13,726 nt of DNA. It comes from JBFHDX01 sp041584475 (GTDB lineage Bacteria > Pseudomonadota > Alphaproteobacteria > UBA8366 > JADFVY01). The position numbers and the translations under genes are program-made. Location of the stretch: the NCBI GenBank assembly GCA_041584475.1, contig JBFHDX010000102.1:1-13726 (forward strand). The letters are read 5' to 3'. Positions 1 to 6,158 of this stretch are shown in pieces (the first letter of the stretch is position 1; every line of letters starts with the position of its first letter). Below the pieces are notes generated by a model. The model was not told where the DNA came from. It searched no databases and worked only from the letters and a program-made list of their open reading frames with translations.

Positions 1-101
1 ACGGCGAGCAGGAGCAGCGTGCCGTACATCGCGAGCAGCCCGCCGCCCATGCCCCAGAGCCCGCCCATCATGTCGCCGGACTCCCGCATGCCGCCGCCCA
101 T
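1..101 (-). CDS. Small Gly/Met-rich membrane protein, N-terminal part only (runs off the left edge)
   Basis: An ATG at 101..99 opens a frame that stays open to the window edge (33 complete codons). It starts MGGGMRESGDMMGG, followed by a hydrophobic stretch (LLAMYGTLLLLA) that is probably a membrane segment. An AAAGGGA Shine-Dalgarno-like sequence lies about 7 bases upstream. Gly/Met-rich starts followed by one membrane helix are common in short SHOCT-like membrane proteins, but the diagnostic C-terminus is outside the window, so no family is assigned. It follows the M48 protease on the same strand after a 137-base gap. A weak promoter-like pair (TTGGAG at 188..183, TATGTC at 165..160, 17-base spacer) could give it its own transcript. 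The start could also be one of the later Met codons. Confidence 0.55.
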   Translation of the reverse strand, partial: MGGGMRESGDMMGGLWGMGGGLLAMYGTLLLLA

Positions 102-238
102 GGCCCGTTCCCTTTATTGCTGTTCGGGCCGCGGGAGTGATGCCCCGCGCCCCGCGCCAGACATAGCCGAGCGTGTGCGTTTCTCCAAGCTTCGCCCGAC
201 CGGCCTCGTCGGCGGCCTGAGCGATCGATGCCGGCCCG

Positions 239-1105
239 CTAGCCGTCTGTGCCCAGCGCCGCCAGCAGCGGCGGCAGCGGCGTGCGTTCGCCGTCCGCCG
301 GCCAGCCCCGCTGCCGGGCGAGATCGCGCATCGCGGCGATGCGGTTGGCGCTCAACGGGTGCGTGCTGAGCAGCTCCGGACCCTCCTCCGGCATCGTCTC
401 GCCGGCCTGTTCGAGCGCGATCTCGAAGAACGTGGCGGCGCCGCCCACATGGCCATAGAGCGCTGCGACCGCGGCGAGGCCGTCGGCATCGGCGCGGGAC
501 TCCGCCTCGCGACCGAAGCGCTTGAGGAGCAGCGAGTTCGGCCCGGCGATCAGCTGGTCGGCGAGCTCGGGCGCCGACCCGAAGGTGGTCGAGAGCACGA
601 GTTGCATCAGCAGGACACCGCCGAGATTGGCGGCGACGTCGCGGTTTCCCGCATGCGCGATCTCGTGCGCCATGACCATGGCGAGGGCGTTCTCGTCGGG
701 CATCCGCTGGACCAGCCCGCGCAGGATGAAGACGTGGCCGCCGAGCGTCGCGAAGGCGTTGACCGCGGCGTCGTCGACATAGTGCACGGTGATGCGGAGT
801 CCCTCCGGCAGGTTCATGTGCGGCGCCAGCCGGTCGGCCAGCGCCTGCAGGTCCGCCTCGACGGCCACGGCGGATTCGGATGCCTCTTGCGCCGCCAGCC
901 GCTCCTCGAAAACGGCGTTCGCGAGTCGGTTCTCCCAGGACACCGGCATGTAGCGGCCGAGCGTCGAGCCGAGCAGCAGGGCGGCGAGGCCGAGCAGGCC
1001 GAACAGGGCGACGACCCCGGCCGACAGGATGACCAGTTCGGCGAGCGGGCTGTGCCGGCTGACATTGATGCCTTCCGGGACCTTGACGTTCCTGTATTTC
1101 ACCAC
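239..1105 (-). CDS. Membrane-anchored M48-family zinc metalloprotease
   Basis: A 288-residue protein. A hydrophobic segment at about residues 22-46 anchors it in the inner membrane. The zinc motif HEIAH is at 147-151 (two His ligands, catalytic Glu148), preceded by NAFATLGGHVFI, the substrate-strand region typical of M48 proteases. The third-ligand region REAESRAD lies at about 199-206, and the C-terminal STHPLSANRI at 247-256 is also an M48 hallmark. It is shorter than HtpX and has one N-terminal membrane segment rather than several, so it is closer to the general M48 metallopeptidases than to HtpX proper. The start is GTG at 1105 (or the adjacent GTG at 1102). No strong ribosome site is visible, and the start lies 20 bases after the stop of the membrane YbjQ gene, so translation is probably coupled. 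The longer open frame upstream overlaps that gene and does not read like protein. The substrate is unknown; context suggests the two YbjQ proteins are partners or targets. Confidence 0.93.
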   Translation of the reverse strand: MVKYRNVKVPEGINVSRHSPLAELVILSAGVVALFGLLGLAALLLGSTLGRYMPVSWENRLANAVFEERLAAQEASESAVAVEADLQALADRLAPHMNLPEGLRITVHYVDDAAVNAFATLGGHVFILRGLVQRMPDENALAMVMAHEIAHAGNRDVAANLGGVLLMQLVLSTTFGSAPELADQLIAGPNSLLLKRFGREAESRADADGLAAVAALYGHVGGAATFFEIALEQAGETMPEEGPELLSTHPLSANRIAAMRDLARQRGWPADGERTPLPPLLAALGTDG

Positions 1106-1125
1106 GGGTCGATGGTCCGGGCGGC

Positions 1126-1593
1126 TCAGGCCCGCGGGATCACGCCGGTGCCGTAGGCCAGGACCTCGATCGTGCCGACCGCCTGCTTGGCACCCTTGGA
1201 GATCGAGCTCGTCTCGAAGCGTGCGTTGAAGATCATGGTCGCACCGACGAAGCGCGCGTCCTCCTGCATGCGCAGCAGCGCCTCGCGCCGCGCCCGGTCG
1301 AGCAGGCTCTCGTAGGTCCCGAGCCGGCCGCCGAAGATCTTGCGCAGGTTCGCGACGAAGCGCTTGAAGTAGTCGACCGAGATCACGGCGCTGCCGAGCA
1401 CGAGCGTCGTCTCCGGCGGCACGTTCATGGCCGGCGGCGTCTTCGAGGTGACGATGATCAGGTCGCCGTACTCGTCCTCGCGCCGGCGGATCGAGCGGAA
1501 ATGGCGCCATTCCGCCAGCCGGCCGAACGAATAGCCGACGATCAGCAGCACCAGGACGACGAGCAGGTCGACATTGTGCAGCAGGATTTCCAT
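1126..1593 (-). CDS. Membrane-anchored YbjQ/UPF0145-family protein
   Basis: A 155-residue protein. Residues 8-24 form one hydrophobic helix, followed by a basic stretch (RHFRSIRRRED, 30-40), which predicts an N-terminal anchor with the rest in the cytoplasm. Residues 46-155 form a YbjQ domain (PF01906). Its signatures are the strand ending VLGSAVIS, a central helix rich in Arg/Glu (YESLLDRARREALLRM, about 94-109), VGATMIFNARFETSS at 116-130, and a terminal EVLAYGTGV. Known YbjQ proteins form ring-like oligomers of unknown function. The family label 'heavy-metal binding' has no support here: there is no cysteine, and the only histidines (6 and 31) are outside the domain. The ATG at 1593 lies 5 bases after the stop of the first YbjQ gene. 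The most likely role is a membrane-tethered paralogue that could co-assemble with it. Confidence 0.9.
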   Translation of the reverse strand: MEILLHNVDLLVVLVLLIVGYSFGRLAEWRHFRSIRRREDEYGDLIIVTSKTPPAMNVPPETTLVLGSAVISVDYFKRFVANLRKIFGGRLGTYESLLDRARREALLRMQEDARFVGATMIFNARFETSSISKGAKQAVGTIEVLAYGTGVIPRA

Positions 1594-1598
1594 GGTCG

Positions 1599-1913
1599 CT
1601 ACTCGACGACGACGGCGCTGCCGTAAGCGAGGATCTCCGACGCGCCCTGGGTGACCGACGAGGTCGAGAAGCGGATGTTGACGACGGCGTTGGCGCCCTT
1701 GCTCGTCGCTTGCTCGATCATGCGCTGCAGCGCCTCGTCGCGGGCCTCGCTGAGCAGTTCGGTATAGCCCCGCAGCTCGCCGCCGACAATGTTCTTCAGG
1801 CTCGCCGCGATGTCGCGCCCGATGTGCTTTGCCCGCACCGTGCTGCCCTGGACGATGCCGAGATGCTCGATCACCGAGCGGCCCGGAACGGTCTCGAGTG
1901 TGGAGATGATCAT
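1599..1913 (-). CDS. YbjQ/UPF0145-family protein, soluble
   Basis: A 104-residue protein that is a single complete YbjQ domain (PF01906), close to the family's usual 100-110 residues. Recognisable parts are the opening MIISTLETVPG, the LGIVQGSTVRAKHIGRD segment (18-34), the helix with YTELLSEARDEALQRM (50-65), GANAVVNIRFSTSSV (73-87) and the end EILAYGSAVVVE. There is no signal peptide or membrane segment, so it is cytoplasmic. It has no cysteine and only two histidines, so it offers no obvious metal site despite the common database name. It is the first gene of a same-strand run leading to the membrane YbjQ and the M48 protease. The ATG at 1913 is preceded by only a weak ribosome site. The same ten bases (AGCGACCATG) surround the start codon of both YbjQ genes. 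Confidence 0.93.
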   Translation of the reverse strand: MIISTLETVPGRSVIEHLGIVQGSTVRAKHIGRDIAASLKNIVGGELRGYTELLSEARDEALQRMIEQATSKGANAVVNIRFSTSSVTQGASEILAYGSAVVVE

Positions 1914-2110
1914 GGTCGCTGGTCCAAGGGTATCGCTGTGGCTTCGTGCCGAATGCGCGCCATGATCCGACGGAATATCGAAAGGAGTGGTTAACGCGGG
2001 ACTCGCGGTGTTCAGGCGAGCACGAAGTTATCCGTCTCGCCGGTTGCGGAGACCTCGTGCCGGCGGCATGATCGCCGTGGCGCAACCGGTGGCAGAGGGG
2101 GATCTGGACG
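1914..2110. promoter_or_regulatory. Divergent intergenic region between the YbjQ operon and the exported-protein genes
   Basis: About 197 bases separate two divergent start codons, so promoters for both directions should lie here. I see no convincing sigma70 boxes. The most AT-rich stretch is at 1970-1995 and contains GTTAAC. A nested inverted repeat sits in the half nearer the plus-strand gene (see 2040-2089). Promoter placement is an inference from gene orientation. Confidence 0.4.
2040..2089 (+). repeat. Nested inverted repeats in the leader of the exported-protein gene
   Basis: CCGGTTGCG at 2040-2048 is matched exactly by CGCAACCGG at 2081-2089 (9 bp). Inside the 32-base loop is a second stem, CGGCG at 2061-2065 with CGCCG at 2073-2077. 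The outer arm ends about 21 bases before the ATG at 2111, just upstream of the ribosome site AGAGGGG. It could be an RNA leader structure or a DNA operator. The short inner stem could be chance in GC-rich DNA. Confidence 0.45.
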
Positions 2111-2716
2111 ATGAGGAGCCGGCTTTCGACGGGCGGCACCAGGGGGCTGCTGGCGGCGTGTCTGCTTTCACTGGTCGCGGGGTCGATTCCTGCCTTTGCG
2201 AGCGCCACCACCGAAGGCGCCTCGGTCTCGGTCACCTACGTGGCCGGCGGGAAGCCGTATTTCGTGGCGGCGGTTCCCGACAACTGGGTGCTGGTCACCG
2301 GCGCCGACGGCTCCGAGCCGCTCGCGGGGATGCCGCCGATGCCGCGGATCATCTCGATGTATCCGACCGACGAACGTCCGTTCTGGATCGGCCTATGGCG
2401 GGCCGGGCGCGTGCACACGCTGGCCCAGGCGCGAGAGCGGTTCGACGATCTTACGAGTTTCGTGATGGAGGAATCGACCGTCGAGGGGTTCGAGACGCGC
2501 GAGATCAACGGCATGCAGGCGGAGATCACGCGCGGCCACGGCGTCAAGGACGGGCGGCCCGTGCAGTACGGGGTGCTGGTCTTCCAGATAACGCCGGATG
2601 ACCTCGGTGTCGGGCTGTACCTCGGAGATCCGGGTGCGTGGGACCGCTACGGCGCGACGATACGCGGAATCGTCGACTCGCTGCGCCCGGCGACGGCCGG
2701 CATGGCCCAGCCATGA
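2111..2716 (+). CDS. Exported protein of unknown function (signal peptide)
   Basis: A 201-residue protein. Residues 1-30 form a signal peptide: Arg residues at the start, a hydrophobic core (LLAACLLSLVAG), and a likely cleavage site after AFA at 28-30. The mature part of about 170 residues reads as a small alpha/beta domain: strands around SVSVTYVAG and KPYFVAAVPDNWVLV, a helix near LAQARERFDDL, and strands around EITRGHG and GVLVFQI. The phrase 'VPDNWVLV' and the C-terminal RYGATIRGIVDSLRP resemble the layout of DcrB/PsbP-fold lipoproteins, but this is only a resemblance of pattern. No catalytic motif is seen. The ATG at 2111 has an AGAGGGG ribosome site. Its stop overlaps the start of the following lipoprotein gene (ATGA), so the two products are probably made together and may work together in the periplasm. 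Confidence 0.8.
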   Translation: MRSRLSTGGTRGLLAACLLSLVAGSIPAFASATTEGASVSVTYVAGGKPYFVAAVPDNWVLVTGADGSEPLAGMPPMPRIISMYPTDERPFWIGLWRAGRVHTLAQARERFDDLTSFVMEESTVEGFETREINGMQAEITRGHGVKDGRPVQYGVLVFQITPDDLGVGLYLGDPGAWDRYGATIRGIVDSLRPATAGMAQP

Positions 2717-2871
2717 GCGGGCCCCGGCACATCTTTCGCTTGGCGTTCGTCGCCGCCGCGGCAGGGTGGCTCGTCGCCTGCGCCACCGGCGGCACCATCG
2801 AGTTCGATCCGGCGCGCTACGACGATGGCATCCGTTCCGGGATCTACTCGCACTATCGCAGCGGGTTCTGA
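2713..2871 (+). CDS. Small lipoprotein (52 residues)
   Basis: The ATG at 2713 overlaps the TGA of the upstream exported-protein gene by four bases, which fixes the start. The N-terminus is basic, followed by a hydrophobic core (LAFVAAAAGWLVAC). The lipobox LVAC places the lipidated cysteine at residue 23. Residue 24 is Ala, not Asp, so the Lol rule would predict sorting to the outer membrane. The mature peptide has only 30 residues and ends IYSHYRSGF; it is rich in Asp, Arg, Tyr and Gly. No family is recognised. The overlap and the shared export route suggest a partner or membrane anchor for the upstream protein; that role is inferred. Confidence 0.7.
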   Translation: MSGPRHIFRLAFVAAAAGWLVACATGGTIEFDPARYDDGIRSGIYSHYRSGF

Positions 2872-2938
2872 CCGGCAGGACGGTCTTGCGGGGCCGGTGT
2901 GGCATCGGCGCGCACGCGGGTCGGCGGTCGCGTCGCCG
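2872..2938. terminator. Convergent intergenic region with two inverted repeats, possible terminator
   Basis: The lipoprotein gene and the hybrid-kinase gene end facing each other here. ACCGGC (2871-2876) pairs with GCCGGT (2893-2898). CGGCG (2922-2926) pairs with CGCCG (2934-2938), directly next to the kinase stop codon. Neither stem is followed by a T run, so these are not classical intrinsic terminators. They are listed because both operons must end here. Confidence 0.3.
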
Positions 2939-5900
2939 CTACGCCGCCTCGTCGAGCAGTTCGGCGATCGACTGCAGCACCGGGGCCAGCTCGCGATCGA
3001 GGACGGCGAACTGTTCCGGAATCCCGGCGTCGTTGTTTTCGCGCGCCACCGCCTCGAGTGCGGCCGCCGCCTCGAACACGGCGTTCGCACAGATGTTCCC
3101 GGCCATTCCCTTCACCAGGTGGGCGACCCTGCCCACCTGCTCGAGATCGCCGGCGGCGATCGCCTCGCGGATCTCGTCCGCCGACGTGCGATTGCGGTCG
3201 TGGAACTTGCGCAACAGCGTCACGAAGAAATCCATCTCGATGTCGAGCCGCTGCAGCGCCTGTTCGACATCGATTCCGGTGACGGGGCGAACCGCCGCCG
3301 TCGGAGCCGCCTCGACGGGTGCCGCGACGGCCTGCTCGGCCGGCGCGCATAGCGCATCGGCGGCGATCTCGTCGGCCGGGGGGATGTGTTCGTTGAGCGT
3401 CGTCAGAAGGTGCTTGACGTCGACGGGCTTGGGCACGTGGTCGTCCATGCCCGCGTCGAGGCATTTCTTGCGCTCCGCCGCGAAGGCGTGTGCCGTCATC
3501 GCGATGATCGGCACCTCGGTAAGGCCGAGTTCCTCGCGTATTGCGCGGGTCGCCTGGTAGCCGTCCATCTCGGGCATCTGGACGTCCATCAGGATGGCAG
3601 CGAAGCGGTTCGGCTCGGCGGTCATCCTCTCGACCGCGATCCTGCCGTTGTCGGCGATTTCGACGACGAGGCCGGCGCGCTCGAGAATGCTCTTGCCGAC
3701 GTCCTGGTTCATCTCGTTGTCCTCGACCAGGAGGATGCGGGCGCCACGCAGGTCTTCGCGCAGGAACGACGGCGGCTTGGGGTTGTCCGGGAAGGTCCCG
3801 AAGATCTGCGGATCGCCGGATTTGAGGGCGGCGATCGCGTTGAGCAGCGCCCCGTTGCTGACCGGCTTTGCGAGATAGGCACTGGGCGCCGCGCTGACCG
3901 CCTTGCGCTGGATTTCCTCCTGTTCTTCGGGCCCGGCGGTGAACAGGATCGGCACCCGTCGCAGGGAAGGGAGCTTTCGCAGCATCCCGGCGATGGCGAT
4001 GCTGCCCGGCGGGCTGCCCTTCGGATCGAGGATGATGACATCGAAATCGCCCTTTCGCGCGGCGGACGCCCGTTTTGTTTCCGCGACGGCATCATCTGCG
4101 GTACCGACCGCAACCGTGTCGGCGGCGATGGGCGCCACGCACTTCGAGAGGTACTCGCGGCTGGTCGCGCTCGTCGCCACGATCAGGACCCGGAGGTCGC
4201 GCAGCCCGTCCTCGTCCGCCACAGGTTCCGCCTCGACGTCGTCGGGTAGCCCGAACTCGACGGTAAAGGTGAAGGTGCTGCCCTCGCCGACGGTGCTTTC
4301 GACCTCGATGCCGCCGCCCATCAACTCCGCCAGGCGCTTGCAGATGACGAGGCCGAGGCCGGTCCCGCCATACTGTCTGGTGGTCGAGCCGTCCGCCTGC
4401 GAGAACGCCTCGAACAGCGTCGACAGGGTCTCCTCGGCGATCCCGATACCCGTATCCTGGACCGAGAAACCGAGCTTGACCCGGTCACCGTCGCGGCTCT
4501 CGGTCCAGCTGCGCACGATGATCTCGCCGCTGTCGGTGAATTTGACGGCGTTGTTGGTGAGGTTGAGCAGGATCTGCCCGAGCCGCTGGGAATCGCCGAT
4601 CAAGGCGGTCGGCACGTCGGGCTCGCTGAGGAAGAAGATGTCGAGACCCTTCTTGCCCGCATCCATGGCGATCATCGTCAGCACGTTCTGGACGATCAGG
4701 GTCAGGTCGAACCGCTCGGCCTCGATTTCCTGCTTGCCGGCCTCGATCTTGGAGAAGTCGAGAATGTCGTTGATGATGCCCAGCAGGGATTGCGCGGCGG
4801 TCTTGATCTTGCCCAGATAGTCCGACTGCTGCGGAGTCATCGCGGTCTCGAGCGCAAGCTCGCTCATGCCGACGATCGCGTTCATCGGCGTCCGGATCTC
4901 GTGGCTCATGTTGGCGAGAAACTCGCTCTTGGCGAGCGTCGCCCGCTCCGCGCGCAGCTTCTCGATGCCATACGTCTCGGCGAGGTTGCGCAACTGCGTC
5001 GCCTGTTCCTCGAGCGTCTGCCGGCTGGCCTGCAGCTCGTACTCGACCTGCTTGCGCTCGGTGATGTCGAAGGCCCACGCGTAGTAGACGCCCTCGCCCT
5101 CGTTGTAGGCGGGCTCGAACGACAGCAGCGCCGGGAAGGTCGTGCCGTCGCCCTTGGTCAGCTGCAGCTCGACATTGTGCAGGCGCCCGCCGCGCCGCAG
5201 CCAGCTGATGATTTCGCCGCGCTCCTCGGGCACGGCATAGAAATCGGACGCGGTCGAGTGGAACAGCTCTTCCTCGCTGACCCCGAGGAGTTCGAGCATG
5301 CGCGTGTTCGCGAAGGTGATCGTGCCGTCCACCCGTTCGATCGTCGCGCCCAGTGGACTGGCATCGAGCATTACGCGAAGCCGCGTCTCGCTCTCGCGCA
5401 GCTGCGCCTGGTCCGCGCGCAGGCGGCGCAACATGGCGTTGTAGGCATCGATGACCTCGCCGAGTTCGTCGCTCGATTTCCAGTCGACGGGCGGCCGCTG
5501 GTGGAGCGGCGTCGGCGTCTTCAGCGCCGTCAGGATGTGCTCTAGCGGACGGCCGACCACGTAGCGGTTGGCAACCAGCGCGCTGGCGACGATCGAGGCG
5601 GTGATCATGATCATGAGCAGCGAAATGTCGCCGACCTGGCGCTCGAGAATGGCCTGCGGGTCGGCCCGCTTGTTGAACACCCGCAGCGTTCCGATCTGCA
5701 CGCGCCCGGCACTGCCGCCGCGGGTGATCGGCACGTTGATCACCGGCGCGTCGCGGTGCCGAGCCTCGATGGAGCCGCTCGCACGCACGAGGGCGCCGTC
5801 GCGATCGAACACGGCGGCACCTTCGACGCCCGACGTCGCCGCGAGGTCGAAGACCGCGTAGCGGACGATCTCGCTGTCGCGGCCGGCGTCGGGGCCGTCC

Positions 5901-6082
5901 ATGTGCAGCGCGAGCAGGCGCGCATGCGCGTCGATCCGCTCGCGCAGATTGCCGAGCAGGTCTTCCGAGGCTTCGCGAACCTCGACGACGACGCTGACCG
6001 CGGTCGCCAGGGCCATCGCCACGATCACGAACGGCAGCATGATCAGGAGAAACTTGACGTGGATCGAATTGATCGCCTGCAC
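2939..6082 (-). CDS. Hybrid sensor histidine kinase: sensor-HAMP-PAS-HisKA-HATPase-REC-REC-HPt
   Basis: A 1047-residue inner-membrane kinase. Order: membrane helix 8-33; extracytoplasmic sensor of about 118 residues; membrane helix about 152-173; HAMP about 173-226; PAS about 232-345; coiled coil about 345-385; HisKA with NMSHEIRTPMNAI and phospho-acceptor His394; HATPase with the N box around 506-515, DTGIGI 543-548 and GGTGLGLVI 572-580; first receiver about 629-752; second receiver about 781-900 with acidic pair Glu787/Asp788, phospho-acceptor Asp833 and Lys885; HPt at the C-terminus with His988 in AHLVKG. The first receiver keeps Asp686 and Lys739 but lacks the N-terminal acidic pair (LIVATS), so it is probably degenerate. 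The GTG start at 6082 has a strong GGAGGAGA ribosome site about ten bases upstream. It is the last gene of the glycosyltransferase operon, 76 bases after it, and likely controls that operon's products. The signal is unknown. Confidence 0.97.
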   Translation of the reverse strand: MQAINSIHVKFLLIMLPFVIVAMALATAVSVVVEVREASEDLLGNLRERIDAHARLLALHMDGPDAGRDSEIVRYAVFDLAATSGVEGAAVFDRDGALVRASGSIEARHRDAPVINVPITRGGSAGRVQIGTLRVFNKRADPQAILERQVGDISLLMIMITASIVASALVANRYVVGRPLEHILTALKTPTPLHQRPPVDWKSSDELGEVIDAYNAMLRRLRADQAQLRESETRLRVMLDASPLGATIERVDGTITFANTRMLELLGVSEEELFHSTASDFYAVPEERGEIISWLRRGGRLHNVELQLTKGDGTTFPALLSFEPAYNEGEGVYYAWAFDITERKQVEYELQASRQTLEEQATQLRNLAETYGIEKLRAERATLAKSEFLANMSHEIRTPMNAIVGMSELALETAMTPQQSDYLGKIKTAAQSLLGIINDILDFSKIEAGKQEIEAERFDLTLIVQNVLTMIAMDAGKKGLDIFFLSEPDVPTALIGDSQRLGQILLNLTNNAVKFTDSGEIIVRSWTESRDGDRVKLGFSVQDTGIGIAEETLSTLFEAFSQADGSTTRQYGGTGLGLVICKRLAELMGGGIEVESTVGEGSTFTFTVEFGLPDDVEAEPVADEDGLRDLRVLIVATSATSREYLSKCVAPIAADTVAVGTADDAVAETKRASAARKGDFDVIILDPKGSPPGSIAIAGMLRKLPSLRRVPILFTAGPEEQEEIQRKAVSAAPSAYLAKPVSNGALLNAIAALKSGDPQIFGTFPDNPKPPSFLREDLRGARILLVEDNEMNQDVGKSILERAGLVVEIADNGRIAVERMTAEPNRFAAILMDVQMPEMDGYQATRAIREELGLTEVPIIAMTAHAFAAERKKCLDAGMDDHVPKPVDVKHLLTTLNEHIPPADEIAADALCAPAEQAVAAPVEAAPTAAVRPVTGIDVEQALQRLDIEMDFFVTLLRKFHDRNRTSADEIREAIAAGDLEQVGRVAHLVKGMAGNICANAVFEAAAALEAVARENNDAGIPEQFAVLDRELAPVLQSIAELLDEAA

Positions 6083-6111
6083 TTTCTTGTCTCCTCCGGC
6101 GGCTCGTCAGC

Positions 6112-6146
6112 GCGCGGCGCCCCGAAAGGTCGGGCGGTTTCCGCGC
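6112..6146 (-). repeat. GC-rich bulged hairpin between glycosyltransferase and kinase genes
   Basis: GCGCGG (6112-6117) pairs with CCGCGC (6141-6146). The adjoining CGCCC (6118-6122) pairs with GGGCG (6132-6136). Together they give an 11-bp stem with a 4-base bulge (GTTT, 6137-6140) and a 9-base loop. It fills most of the only sizeable intercistronic gap in the operon. There is no T run, so it may be an mRNA stability or partial-termination element that sets kinase levels rather than a full terminator. Confidence 0.45.
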
Positions 6147-6158
6147 TGTGTCCGCCGC

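Noticed and set aside
1106..1510. An upstream extension of the M48 protease to an ATG at 1510
   Set aside because: This part overlaps the anchored YbjQ gene out of frame and reads as Arg/Ala/Asp-rich shadow sequence; protein-like sequence begins at the GTG near 1105.
2598..3560. A plus-strand open frame of 320 codons crossing the kinase 3' end
   Set aside because: It overlaps the lipoprotein gene and the receiver/HPt coding region; the Ser/Arg-rich translation has no protein-like features.
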